In this document: positions 23,938-33,425 of the stretch, one piece after another
Layout of the letters: each line of letters starts with the position of its first letter
Numbering within the stretch: the first letter of the stretch is position 1
Source: CAWBUW01 sp963792075
GTDB lineage: Bacteria; Chloroflexota; Anaerolineae; Anaerolineales; UBA4823
NCBI GenBank assembly: GCA_963792075.1
Contig: CAWBUW010000002.1
Span: 62,001 to 126,000, forward strand
Length of the DNA: 64,000 nt
Direction: 5' to 3'
The notes under the pieces: generated by a model
Told to the model about the DNA's origin: nothing
What the model saw: only the letters and a program-made list of their open reading frames with translations
Databases searched by the model: none
Program-made: the position numbers and the translations under genes

Positions 23938-25920
23938 ATGAAAAATCGCCAACTGCTTTTGGTAGCCGTTTTCGCAATCTTGTTCTTGTTTCTCATCCAG
24001 GCCGCGGGCGTCCTGGTCGAGGCGATCTATATCCTGGACTTGATGAATTCCACCCTGGACGCAAAAGTTGCCGGGGTGCTGTTCTTCTTCTCCCCACTGC
24101 TGCTGCTGTTTTTGAGACGGCGGAGTGAGGAAAAGCTGGCCTGGGGTGCATTGGGGGTGCTGCTGCTGGCGCGCGGCCTGATGCCTTACCTGGAAACTTC
24201 CGGGCGGCTGGTGGCTGCCGGGCTGGCTGCTGCCGCAGCGCTCTTGCTGCTCCCCATCTGGCTTACCACGTATTTGAAAGACAGCCATCCTGCCGACCGG
24301 CTGCTTCCGGCCCAGGGGTTAGCCCTGGCAGCGGGACTTTCGACCTTGCTGCGCACTTTGAATGCGACCCTGGACCTTTCCTTAGAATCCGGGGGCGCCT
24401 GGCTGGGTTGGGTTTTAGGGCTGCTGCTTCTGCTGCTGGTGACCCGGCTTTCCGTACCGCCTGCTTTGTCGCCAGACCCGCCTGCGGCGCGTCCCCACGG
24501 CCTGTTGGGTTCCGGGATTGGCCTGGGTGTTACCCTGGCGCTGGCTCACTTTGCATTTTTTAGCCCGGGTGTGATCGCCCGTTGGACCGAGGGCAGCTAC
24601 CCCCTGATTATTTCCCTGGTCAGCGCGCTTGCCCTGGCCTGGGTCTTTCTGGGATTCTGGCGGCCAGGGTGGTTTGGGCGTATCTCAGTCTTGGCGCTAT
24701 TGGCCTGGAATTTGCTCTTTGCCGCTGCCATCACCGGCTTGATTTTGAGCCATACGCCAGCTTTCCCGGCTGCGCCAGAGTCTGCACCGGTGGTGGTGGG
24801 CGCTCCAAACCTGGTGCAGCAGCTCCTGCTGCTGGCAGTGCTCCTGCTTTTTCCGGTGATCTTCGTGAATTTTTCTGTGTTTACCGGCGCTCTGCTGGCG
24901 GCGCGTCCACGTCCCGCCCAGGTGGCTCCGGGGCTGCTGCTGGGAGTGTTGGGGTGGGTGCTGCTCATCTTCATGGTCATTTTTACCAACGTTTGGGGCT
25001 ATGTGGAACCGGTCAGCCCGTTCTTCCGCGGCAAGTTTTGGCTGCCTTTCCTGCTGGCCAGCGGGCTGCCTTCACTGTTTGCCCTGGGCCTCCCGGTCAG
25101 GTTTGAGGGCGGGGAGGAAGAGCCCCGCCCGGTGCTGCTCTGGACGGGCGTGCTGCTCTCGGGCATGTTTGTCCTCACCAGCGCGGCCGCTCTACTGACG
25201 GAACACCCGCTGGTGATGGGGGATAAAGATGCACTGGTGGTAATGACCTACAACATCCAACAAGCGAATGATGTCGTAGGGGAGAAATCTTACCAGGCAC
25301 AATTGGCGTTGATCCGCCAGGTAGATCCGGATATCCTGGCGCTTCAGGAAAGCGACTCGGCGCGTATTTCGCTGGGGAATAATGATTACGTACGGTATTA
25401 CGCCAGCCATTTAGGGTATTATGCGTATTACGGCCCGCGCACCGTCACAGGGACTTATGGCACGGCGCTGCTCTCCAAATACCCGCTGGAAAATCCACAC
25501 ACTATTTTTTCATACAGCGACCAGGATGAGGTTGGCACCAGCGTGGCTGAAATCGTCGTTTCGGGGAGGCGCTTCACCATTTTTGACGTACACCCGGATG
25601 GCTCTGATCTTGCAGACCAGGCTTTCGCCAGTGCCTTGCTGGAGCAGGCCGCCGGGGCAGAGAATGTGATTGCGCTGGGTGATTTCAACCTGCGGGATTG
25701 GGAAGCGGCTTACCAACGGATCGATGCCGTTTATCAAAATGCCTGGATGACGGTGTATCCCACCGGGATCAATTCCGCCGGTCTGGATATGACGGGGAAG
25801 ATCCGCATCGACCATATCTTCGTTTCGCCGCACCTGATCGTGCAGGATGCGTTTTACCGGCTCCCGCCCGAATCCGCCACTGACCACCCCGTGCATTGGG
25901 CGTGGATTACCTGGAAATAG
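23938..25920 (+). CDS. Membrane protein with C-terminal endonuclease/exonuclease/phosphatase domain
   Basis: 660 residues from ATG 23938 (a TTG start at 23926 is possible). Residues ~1-425 hold about twelve membrane helices; residues ~430-660 are an EEP domain with TYNIQQAND, LQESDS, DVHPDGSD, LGDFNLRDW, RIDHIFVS and TDHPVHW, i.e. every metal and catalytic block including the final DH pair. EEP domains hydrolyse phosphodiesters in DNA, phospholipids or inositides. Fused to an integral membrane module, a lipid or cell-wall phosphodiester is the natural candidate. The next gene begins at the base after its stop. Confidence 0.85.
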   Translation: MKNRQLLLVAVFAILFLFLIQAAGVLVEAIYILDLMNSTLDAKVAGVLFFFSPLLLLFLRRRSEEKLAWGALGVLLLARGLMPYLETSGRLVAAGLAAAAALLLLPIWLTTYLKDSHPADRLLPAQGLALAAGLSTLLRTLNATLDLSLESGGAWLGWVLGLLLLLLVTRLSVPPALSPDPPAARPHGLLGSGIGLGVTLALAHFAFFSPGVIARWTEGSYPLIISLVSALALAWVFLGFWRPGWFGRISVLALLAWNLLFAAAITGLILSHTPAFPAAPESAPVVVGAPNLVQQLLLLAVLLLFPVIFVNFSVFTGALLAARPRPAQVAPGLLLGVLGWVLLIFMVIFTNVWGYVEPVSPFFRGKFWLPFLLASGLPSLFALGLPVRFEGGEEEPRPVLLWTGVLLSGMFVLTSAAALLTEHPLVMGDKDALVVMTYNIQQANDVVGEKSYQAQLALIRQVDPDILALQESDSARISLGNNDYVRYYASHLGYYAYYGPRTVTGTYGTALLSKYPLENPHTIFSYSDQDEVGTSVAEIVVSGRRFTIFDVHPDGSDLADQAFASALLEQAAGAENVIALGDFNLRDWEAAYQRIDAVYQNAWMTVYPTGINSAGLDMTGKIRIDHIFVSPHLIVQDAFYRLPPESATDHPVHWAWITWK

Positions 25921-27981
25921 ATGAGATCATCCATGAAGTTCCTCAACAAAATAAACCTCAGCCTGGTGATTGTGATCGTCTTGCTCGGGATGGTTTCTGC
26001 TCTGGCTTATCTTCCCCGCGTGACAGAACGCAGCTATTACTGGGATGATTGGTATTACATCCTGGACCACACGCTTGGGGGTCCAGGGACCTTCGTGGAA
26101 ATGTTTAAGATCGACCGGCCGGCACGCGGCCCGCTCTTCGAGTTGTATTTCGATGTGTTTGGGACCGAGCCTCTGCCTTACCATCTGAGCGCCTATGCCT
26201 GGCGACTGCTTTCCGGCCTGGCTGCGCTGTGGCTGTTCCGCCTGCTCTGGCCCAAACAGCCGCGCCTGGCATTGACCGGCGCACTGCTTTATACGCTCTA
26301 TCCGGGTTACCTTTGGTGGGTCGAAGGAATTGAATACCAACCCATGATCCTCAGCGCCTGTTTGCAGACTCTGTCCTTTGCGCTTACGCTGCAAGCCCTG
26401 CGCACTACCCGGCGCGGCTGGAAGATCCTGTCTGTCCTGGGCGCCATCCTGACCGGTTGGGGTTACCTGGCGCTGGTCGAATATGCGCTCGGGATGGAGG
26501 TGTTCCGCTGGTTGTGCATCTACCTCGTGATCAGCGAAGAAAGCGCAGGCCAAAAGGTTTTCCGGAAGGTCAAAAGCGCGTTCCAACACGCCTGGCTCTT
26601 CCTGGCCATCCCCACCGCCTACCTGGGTTGGATGCTTTTCTTCTTTCAGAGCCAAAGGCAGGATACCAATCTCGCCGTGCAAGTCGGCAAGCTGCTTGAG
26701 TCGCCTGGGCTGACGGGCCTGTGGTGGCTGGTACGCACGCTGCGCAGTGCGCTTAACGTGGGTTTTTTGGCCTGGGGGGCGCCTTTTTACCAGGAGTACC
26801 TGGGGCTGCGCCTGCGCGATGTGCTGGTGGGGTTCGCCCTGGCGGCAGCAGCGGCTTTAATCACCTGGTTCCTGCTCTCCTGGTCGGAGCGGGCCGCGCC
26901 CCCGGTCTCTCCAGGGCCAGGAGAACAAGGCGTCCCAGAATCCATACAGGCGGTTAGCCTGGGCGCGCTGGGGGTGCTCTTTGGTGTTCTGCCGATCATT
27001 GTGGCCAACCGCTGGATCGAGTTTGAGCGCTTCTCTCACTATGCCTTGCCTGCCTCATTGGCCGGCGCGGCGCTGGTGGCTGGGTTCTTGGCCGCCATCC
27101 AACTCCCCCGCTTGCGCCAGGCGCTGCTGCTCCTGCTCGTTGCGGATGCAGTTTTTACCCATTACGCGGTTAATACGCATTCTGTGCTGGAAGAGCAGGC
27201 CATCCAGGAATTCTGGTGGCAGGTTACCTGGCGCGCCCCCGGCATCCAACCAGGCGCTACGCTGGTTGCCAGCTACCCGGAAATCAGTATCGGCGAGGAC
27301 CGGGACTTTGTCTGGGGCCCTGCCAACCTGATCTATTATCCCCGGCAGACCGGTAAAATCCCCGTTCACTACGTAATTTCTGCGCTGTCTATGATTAAAG
27401 AAGCGCTGCCAGATGTCCAGGCAGGGGGCAAAAGCACCTATGGCTACCGTACGCACGTGGTGGAGATCGACTATGACAACCTGCTCGTACTCAGCCAACC
27501 GGCGCCGGGCGCTTGCGTGCATGCCCTGGACAGCCGCTGGCTGCGCCTCTCCACTGCGGACAGCGCGCTGATCACACTGCTCGCCCCGCGCTCACGCATT
27601 GCCAACATCCAGCCTGGGCAAGCTGCGCCCACGCCTCCCTCGCCGGCTTTCGGCCCTGAGCCGGAGCATACCTGGTGTTATTTTTACGAAAAAGCGGAGC
27701 TGGCTTTACAAAGCGGTGATTGGCAGCAGGTAGCCTCGCTGGATGCAGAGGCAGACCGCCAGGGTCTGCGCCCGGTGGATCGCGTGGAATGGATGCCTTT
27801 CTTGCAGGCGGCTGCTTACCTGGGCGACGCGACGCGGGTGCAAGAAATTGCACCCCGGGTCAATGATCACCGCATGCTCAAACAGCAAGCCTGCCAGGCG
27901 CTGAAGGCGATGCCGGGTTTCGGTTACCCGCTCCCGGCGGATATGCCGGGGCTGGTGCAGTCTCTGTTTTGCGAAGGGTGA
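25921..27981 (+). CDS. GT-C-like membrane glycosyltransferase, putative
   Basis: 686 residues with about ten to eleven membrane helices in the first 410 residues and a soluble C-terminal region. The first extracytoplasmic loop carries YYWDDWYYI (Asp42-Asp43), the position of the catalytic acidic residue in GT39/GT83-type lipid-linked sugar transferases. The C-terminal third has a helical, TPR-like character (SGDWQQVASLDAEADRQGL). It abuts the EEP membrane protein without a gap, and its stop lies 5 bp from the convergent MBL gene stop. Acceptor and donor are unknown. Confidence 0.65.
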   Translation: MRSSMKFLNKINLSLVIVIVLLGMVSALAYLPRVTERSYYWDDWYYILDHTLGGPGTFVEMFKIDRPARGPLFELYFDVFGTEPLPYHLSAYAWRLLSGLAALWLFRLLWPKQPRLALTGALLYTLYPGYLWWVEGIEYQPMILSACLQTLSFALTLQALRTTRRGWKILSVLGAILTGWGYLALVEYALGMEVFRWLCIYLVISEESAGQKVFRKVKSAFQHAWLFLAIPTAYLGWMLFFFQSQRQDTNLAVQVGKLLESPGLTGLWWLVRTLRSALNVGFLAWGAPFYQEYLGLRLRDVLVGFALAAAAALITWFLLSWSERAAPPVSPGPGEQGVPESIQAVSLGALGVLFGVLPIIVANRWIEFERFSHYALPASLAGAALVAGFLAAIQLPRLRQALLLLLVADAVFTHYAVNTHSVLEEQAIQEFWWQVTWRAPGIQPGATLVASYPEISIGEDRDFVWGPANLIYYPRQTGKIPVHYVISALSMIKEALPDVQAGGKSTYGYRTHVVEIDYDNLLVLSQPAPGACVHALDSRWLRLSTADSALITLLAPRSRIANIQPGQAAPTPPSPAFGPEPEHTWCYFYEKAELALQSGDWQQVASLDAEADRQGLRPVDRVEWMPFLQAAAYLGDATRVQEIAPRVNDHRMLKQQACQALKAMPGFGYPLPADMPGLVQSLFCEG

Positions 27982-27986
27982 AGTCC

Positions 27987-29105
27987 CTACAACTTTATCA
28001 CCAACCCGGTCGAGCCGTTTGCCGGGTAAAGCGTGCGATAGGCATATTCGTTTTGTAGATCCGCATCTTCCCAGGCCTCCGTGCGCACCGTGCGGTAGTT
28101 GAAGCATAGCTTGGGGAGACGATATGCTTGGCCGGCGGTGTTTGCTGCGGCTGCCTGGAGTTGGCTGTTCTTGAGGATGCGCGCCAGCGCCGCATCATCC
28201 GGATGGCCAAAGCGGTCCCCGTTGGTCGAGACCAGGTAGCGCTGGCAGTCGATGAGCTTGAGCAGACCGGGCCCCAGGTTGCCCTTGCTGCCGTGATGCG
28301 CGAGCTTGAACGCATTCAGGGATAGCTTCCCCAGGCCGCGCTGCTGGAGCAGCGTTTTGAGCGCCTCTTCCAGGATGGCTGAACGCGCGTCCGCTCCGAA
28401 CAGGCAGGCTTTCCCCTCGTATTTCGCCAGGAAGGCGATGCTGCTGCCGTTGGCCTCGGTGCGATCGTTACGGAACTTTTCTTTGGACAGCTTGTCAACC
28501 TCCAATCCCCCGCCGAGCAAATCGGCGGGCCAGGCTTTGTGCGTGCGGCTGACGGGTTTGCCTGGTGTCAGGCCTTCTTGAAGGACCAACTGCTCCCATT
28601 TCGGTGCCAGAGCGCTTAAAGCCTTCACCGTAGGGGATAGCAAGGTGAGGCGCATGCCGCCCTCCAGCTCGATTTCGGGAAGCGGCTGCCCTGGGCGGCA
28701 AACTACGGCTCGCCCCGCAAAATGTTCGTTCCAGGGCAGCTTGAGCTCCCCGATTTGGGTGCTAAGCAGCTCCCCTTCGACTGCCCCCAGGCGGTCGTTC
28801 AGATGATCCCAGCCGTTGAACCAGACGTCCGCTGGCTGGAAGGGGAGGTGGGGCTGGTTGAGCAGTTTGACCACCCCTTCGATGTGGTCGGCATCCACAT
28901 GCGTGACTACCAGCAGGTCCAACCTGCCACCCCGCGAGACGATCCGGTCCTGGGCTGCCTGCCAGGCCAGCTCCTCCGGGCCGCCGTCTTTGTAATCACT
29001 GTAAGGCCCGCCATCGATCAAGATAAAATGCGGTTTATCCGCTGGGCCATATTCCACCAAAATGGCATCGCCATATGCAGCGGGAAGCAAATGAATTTGG
29101 TACAT
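27987..29105 (-). CDS. ComEC/Rec2-type MBL-fold hydrolase (third gene of protease operon)
   Basis: 372 residues. The metal site THVDADHIEG (His69-x-Asp71-x-Asp73-His74), FILIDGG near the N-terminus, LFGADARS, LAHHGSKGN and STNGDRFGHPDD match the MBL branch found as the soluble domain of ComEC and in stand-alone conflict-system proteins. No membrane helices are present. ATG 29105 follows GAGGAGGAG. It starts 10 bp after the CHAT gene stop, so the three genes 33254-27987 form one transcript. Known relatives hydrolyse nucleic-acid or nucleotide phosphodiesters; its role beside two proteases is unknown. Confidence 0.85.
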   Translation of the reverse strand: MYQIHLLPAAYGDAILVEYGPADKPHFILIDGGPYSDYKDGGPEELAWQAAQDRIVSRGGRLDLLVVTHVDADHIEGVVKLLNQPHLPFQPADVWFNGWDHLNDRLGAVEGELLSTQIGELKLPWNEHFAGRAVVCRPGQPLPEIELEGGMRLTLLSPTVKALSALAPKWEQLVLQEGLTPGKPVSRTHKAWPADLLGGGLEVDKLSKEKFRNDRTEANGSSIAFLAKYEGKACLFGADARSAILEEALKTLLQQRGLGKLSLNAFKLAHHGSKGNLGPGLLKLIDCQRYLVSTNGDRFGHPDDAALARILKNSQLQAAAANTAGQAYRLPKLCFNYRTVRTEAWEDADLQNEYAYRTLYPANGSTGLVIKL

Positions 29106-29115
29106 GCTCTCCTCC

Positions 29116-31398
29116 TCAAGTGATGGGCCAGTCCATATTTCCGTCTGCGATCAGGGTCATGACGGCCGGGTAGCCATCTGCCAGAGCGGTCTGGCGGGTG
29201 CGTAATAAGGCTGTGCCAAAAGAGCGCTGCTCCTTGGCCGCCAGTTTCAATTCTTTGAGCAAACAGACGGCCACGGGTGCCACGTGCCGGGCGAGTACCG
29301 GGCTGAGCGTGGTCACGGTCAGGGCTGCGCCTCGCCGCCGGAAATAAGAGGCGCAGCTTTCAAATGAAATCTCTGAATTCGCCGTCGAACAACCCAGGAT
29401 CAGGGCGACTGGGTGCTGATCGGATTGGCTGCGTACATACGGTTCGCGCACCTGGTTCACTTTCAGCAGGCTGTTCTTGCCGATTTCCAACGCCAGGAAG
29501 CCATCTTGTTCTTTGGCGTGAGGCACCATCAACAGCAAGGATGGCTTGATTTCTTGCACGGCTTTCTGCCAGGCATCCCAATCCAGGAGCAAAGCGGATG
29601 CCCGCTCGAAATTATCCTGGACCATAGTTTGCAAGTCTGCCACGTAATCGCTGGCCCGGTTGCTTGCGGCGAACACAGCCAATTCGACCACATTTAAAGC
29701 GGGGATCTCCCGTGTAGGATTGAGGCGGGGTAAATCTTCGGAGAGGTCTGCCTCACGCGGGATCTTGTGGCGTTCAATGAGGCGCGACAACCCCCAAAAC
29801 CGCAGCGGGCAGATCGCCTTCCCGGCTGCGGCCGCCTTTTCCTCTTCTGGCTTGCATTTGCATTGGCCCTCTCTTAATGCCTGTTCCGCTCCAGGGCAAA
29901 GCCTGGCGCCGCTCCAGATAAAGTCATCCGCCTGGTAGATCAGTTCCAACGGGATCAGCGCTTCTTGGGTGGAAAGTAATTGGAGACGGGTTACATCTGG
30001 CTGGAAAATTGGATGGCTGCTGCCCAACTGTGCGGCCAGCTCATCGTAGAGCGCATACCCGTGCTCGGCAAGCGCACAAAGCAGTTTCTCGCAGGCAGGA
30101 TCGGACAGCTTTTGGAACTTGTCGGGCGTTTTCGCCAGCACCTCAAACTGCTCAGAGATGGTCTTGATGAGAGGCTTAAAATCCGGTATGCAGTATTCCC
30201 TGGCCTGCCCCTTGACCTGCATATACACGCACAGGTCATCGCTGCGTATTTCTGCCAGGAGATGTGCATCTCGCCCTGGCAGCTCGGGCGCCCGGTTGAA
30301 ATCGCTCTGCAAGTCGGCTTCTACTACCAGGTTGAATTTTGTTTCTGGGCCGGGCTGGGCAGGGTCAGCCAGGACTTTGCCGGTCAGCAGCAGAGTCTGC
30401 AGCACCTGGTCCTGGTAAGAGATCACCAGCCGGCCTCTGAAATCCGGGCAGTCACTGCGGGTGGCAAATTCAAAGGCGCATTCGGTGCTGGAGCGCCGTT
30501 CGGGGAATAAGAAGATCGTGGCGGTCTGTGGCTGTGGGCAATGCTGAGGCTCAGAAAAGATGACCGTCAGGGGATAAAAGGCCAGGCCTTTCGGCAAGTT
30601 TTCTTCCGGGAAGCGCGCCTCTGCCTGGATCGCGCCTGTGCGTGGATCCCCGATCCATACTGTAAGGTGGTGGGGCTGCCCGGCGGTAAAACTCCGCTCC
30701 AGCTTATCCATCCTTGTGGGTGTAATGTGATACAGCTCCGCTTGTACGCGGCGCGGCTGGGGAGCGGTGGGTGGGGCAACAGAAACCACATCATCCAGGC
30801 CCATGGCTGTTGGCTCGTTGGCGACGATATCCTCCGCGCTTTTTTCTTCTGGCGGCGTAGGCGGTTTCCCACGCTGGCCGCGCCGGAGACCGGGGGGAAA
30901 GGGAGCCGGGGCCTGGCGTAAGACCACCTCGCATAAACGCAGGTATAAAAGTGTATCCTTTGCCTCCAGCGCATTTCCCAGGCTGGTAAGCACAAGCGCG
31001 GTAACCCGGCGCGCCCCGCCGCGCGAGAGCATCCAGCCAAACTGATCCGAGATCATGGCGGTGTTTTCCGGGCCGCCCAATTCAAGCAGTGCCGGATAAA
31101 GGTGGATCAATTCCAGGTCAGGAGCGCCCAGCCCGGCCCAGAAAGTGGGAGGCTGCCGGTTGAGCAGCCAGATCAGGTACTCTGGCAGTTCGGAAGGGGC
31201 TGCTGTGGGAGATTGGGCGCGCTGGAGAAAATCCTGCAAGCTGGTACGCAGTTGAGCCGCATCGGCGCTGGGCGCAGCGGGTAGCTCAGGATCTGGCGGC
31301 GCGTCGCGTAGAAGGATCTCTACCCGCAGGGCTGCTTGTTTCCAGTCGGGGTTGGCAGCCAGCTTGCCTGTAATTTCAGTTAAATTCGGATCTGGCAT
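29116..31398 (-). CDS. CHAT-domain (caspase-like) putative protease
   Basis: 760 residues from ATG 31398, where AAGGAG is correctly spaced; a start at 31419 would overlap the previous stop and lacks a ribosome site. The C-terminal ~170 residues fit a CHAT peptidase: LLLMVPHAKEQDG with catalytic-type His627 and VALILGCSTAN with Cys670, each after a hydrophobic strand, as in the caspase/clostripain clan. Residues 1-130 are helical; ~170-215 are a Pro-rich linker; ~220-370 look beta-rich; ~370-560 are of no recognised family. Thus a sensor-like N-terminal part seems joined to a protease. CHAT proteases act in bacterial immune and cell-death pathways, e.g. with type III CRISPR. Confidence 0.75.
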   Translation of the reverse strand: MPDPNLTEITGKLAANPDWKQAALRVEILLRDAPPDPELPAAPSADAAQLRTSLQDFLQRAQSPTAAPSELPEYLIWLLNRQPPTFWAGLGAPDLELIHLYPALLELGGPENTAMISDQFGWMLSRGGARRVTALVLTSLGNALEAKDTLLYLRLCEVVLRQAPAPFPPGLRRGQRGKPPTPPEEKSAEDIVANEPTAMGLDDVVSVAPPTAPQPRRVQAELYHITPTRMDKLERSFTAGQPHHLTVWIGDPRTGAIQAEARFPEENLPKGLAFYPLTVIFSEPQHCPQPQTATIFLFPERRSSTECAFEFATRSDCPDFRGRLVISYQDQVLQTLLLTGKVLADPAQPGPETKFNLVVEADLQSDFNRAPELPGRDAHLLAEIRSDDLCVYMQVKGQAREYCIPDFKPLIKTISEQFEVLAKTPDKFQKLSDPACEKLLCALAEHGYALYDELAAQLGSSHPIFQPDVTRLQLLSTQEALIPLELIYQADDFIWSGARLCPGAEQALREGQCKCKPEEEKAAAAGKAICPLRFWGLSRLIERHKIPREADLSEDLPRLNPTREIPALNVVELAVFAASNRASDYVADLQTMVQDNFERASALLLDWDAWQKAVQEIKPSLLLMVPHAKEQDGFLALEIGKNSLLKVNQVREPYVRSQSDQHPVALILGCSTANSEISFESCASYFRRRGAALTVTTLSPVLARHVAPVAVCLLKELKLAAKEQRSFGTALLRTRQTALADGYPAVMTLIADGNMDWPIT

Positions 31399-31409
31399 TT
31401 CATTCTCCT

Positions 31410-33254
31410 TTATGCCCATTCATGTAAACCGGAACCTGCCCCGGCTGCGCACATCACGCCGGCATCCTCGGAAAATAAGACCGCGATTTGGGCCAGGCGC
31501 AAGCTGGCAGCCTCGTTATCTGCCAGCCCGGCGCCTGGTGATGCATGCGGAGCCAGCGACTGCGGCTGCAACTGCCCGGTAGCTGCCAGGCGCGCCAGGT
31601 AGCGGGTGGTGTCAGCCTGCCGCGCAGCAAAGATTTTCTGGCGGCGCTGGAGCTGGGCGGCGCTGGGGTACAAGCCAGGAGTGGGTGCGGCGCAGCTTAA
31701 GCGTGCCAGCAGATGGCCGTCTCGATCGTCTAAGATCAATGTGGTTCCCAGGCGTACCCACCGCTCCTGGGGATAGCTGCCTGGCAGGGGGTTGGGTTCC
31801 TGGTATTCCCAGGATACCTTGAAGATCCGGTAAGCCGGCATGTCCTCTGGCGTAGCCAGCAAGCGCGGGCGTAAGCTGAAACGGCGCTGTTGGAAGACCG
31901 GCTCCGGCATCCCGAGCCATGCCCGGTTCAGCTCGATGAAGCGCTGGGCGGCCTCCTCATCGTCCACCAGTTGCGCTATTCCGGTTCCATCGGGAAAGCG
32001 CGGCGGATCGGCGGGCAGCCAGGCTCCAGCCCCAAGATCGGCCGGGTCAGTGACAATCCCCCTCCGCACCATTTCATCGCTGATCCACCTCCGGTAAAAA
32101 TCATCTTGTGGGGAAAAGGCCTGGTGCACTGCAAGCAGCGCATCTGCATAATCCGCGAAGCTGATCTCACCGGGGGGCAAGAAATCCAGGGCGCGAAACA
32201 GCACGCTCCGCAAGCAGCGCGCAGCATCCATCATCGCCTGGCCTGAGGCGGAAAATAACGGCTGGGGTTTGCTGCGATAAGGTTCTGTCCTGGCCAAAGT
32301 TTGTTTCAGGCGTTCGTGGTGCTGTTGTAAAACATGGTAGAGCGCCCCGCTCAGCGCCAACGAGATAGCATACGGTTGGTCGGGTGGGGCGAAGCCTTCT
32401 GGGCGGGAGGGGTCCAAATGGGCGTTATTGACCAGGGACCGCAGAGGAGTGGGGCTGTTGCGCAGCAGGCGGGCGAGGTTTTCAGCTTTTTGGGCGCCGA
32501 TCTGGTCGGCGAGGCCGCTGAACTCGGTCACATCGAGCAGCGAGCCGACGGACTGTTTGAGCACGTAGACGCTCAGCGTACGGCTCTTGAAAGCCAGCAG
32601 GACAGCCACCAGGTCCGAGAGCGCCTCGTGCAGCGCGCGCGGGTGCGGGCCAATGGCATCGTACAGGGCTGGTTCGATCCCATCCAGGATGGCGTGCGCA
32701 CTTTCGTGCGCCAGCGCATCGCGAGAAAGCGAGGGGTAGATGATCTCACCGGGCGGGTTGGCTCCCCGGCTGGAGTAGAAACTAAGCCCTACGCCCCGCT
32801 GGTAAAAGGAATTGGGTTTGCTCAGCTCGCCCCGCCGGGGATAAACTTTCAGCGCACCCGGCATTGCCCAGTGTATGGTTCGCCCCATGATCTCTTTATG
32901 CTCGAACAACGCCAGCGTTTTTAAGATACCGGCAAACACACTCGCCTGGATGAACTCGTCCAATTCGACCAGGTCATTTATTTCTTTGGATATACCGCTG
33001 CGGATCAATTGGCGCAGACGCTTGAGGATATCCTCCCCTGTATGGTCTGTAAAGTGGCCCATTTTTTGGCGCTTGCCAGGGGGTTGGTAGCGAGCTGTGT
33101 ATTTGGCGAGGGGATCGCTCACCTCCAGGCGCGCGCAGCGAGGGCCGTCGTTGAAAATTTCAGCCTCGGCTTTGAAACCCTCTGCCGGAGGCAGCCCAAG
33201 CCGCCCGGTCACCAGCAGGTCCTGAATCAGGATGGGCAGTTCTACCAGTTGCAT
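31410..33254 (-). CDS. Gluzincin-like metallopeptidase (first gene of protease operon)
   Basis: 614 residues. The zinc site ALAHESAHAILDG (His183-Glu184-His187) is followed by RALHEALSDLVAVLLAF, where Glu210 would be the third ligand. HExxH with a Glu about 23 residues on, in an HEALSD context, is the thermolysin (M4)/gluzincin arrangement. Unlike secreted M4 enzymes there is no signal peptide or propeptide, so it would act in the cytosol. The remaining regions (1-150 and ~300-614) are not recognised. It is followed by the CHAT gene after 11 bp. Function by inference: an intracellular protease that cleaves or is cleaved by its partner. Confidence 0.72.
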   Translation of the reverse strand: MQLVELPILIQDLLVTGRLGLPPAEGFKAEAEIFNDGPRCARLEVSDPLAKYTARYQPPGKRQKMGHFTDHTGEDILKRLRQLIRSGISKEINDLVELDEFIQASVFAGILKTLALFEHKEIMGRTIHWAMPGALKVYPRRGELSKPNSFYQRGVGLSFYSSRGANPPGEIIYPSLSRDALAHESAHAILDGIEPALYDAIGPHPRALHEALSDLVAVLLAFKSRTLSVYVLKQSVGSLLDVTEFSGLADQIGAQKAENLARLLRNSPTPLRSLVNNAHLDPSRPEGFAPPDQPYAISLALSGALYHVLQQHHERLKQTLARTEPYRSKPQPLFSASGQAMMDAARCLRSVLFRALDFLPPGEISFADYADALLAVHQAFSPQDDFYRRWISDEMVRRGIVTDPADLGAGAWLPADPPRFPDGTGIAQLVDDEEAAQRFIELNRAWLGMPEPVFQQRRFSLRPRLLATPEDMPAYRIFKVSWEYQEPNPLPGSYPQERWVRLGTTLILDDRDGHLLARLSCAAPTPGLYPSAAQLQRRQKIFAARQADTTRYLARLAATGQLQPQSLAPHASPGAGLADNEAASLRLAQIAVLFSEDAGVMCAAGAGSGLHEWA

Positions 33255-33425
33255 ATTATTGAAAGAGTTTTGGGCATAAGATGTACCTTCAATATTTGGA
33301 TAGATTTACTATCAGAATACCGGAGAATGAACTCTGAGTCAATAACAATTGAAAACTTCCCGGCTTTGTAAAAAAACTTGCTCTCCCCCTTTCTCCAATT
33401 GCTTTCTACGCTTATAATTCGCTCC

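Noticed and set aside
23286..23996. 236-codon minus-strand frame under the serine hydrolase
   Set aside because: It has low-complexity, Ser/Ala-rich composition, no family motif and no ribosome site, and lies opposite a recognised enzyme.
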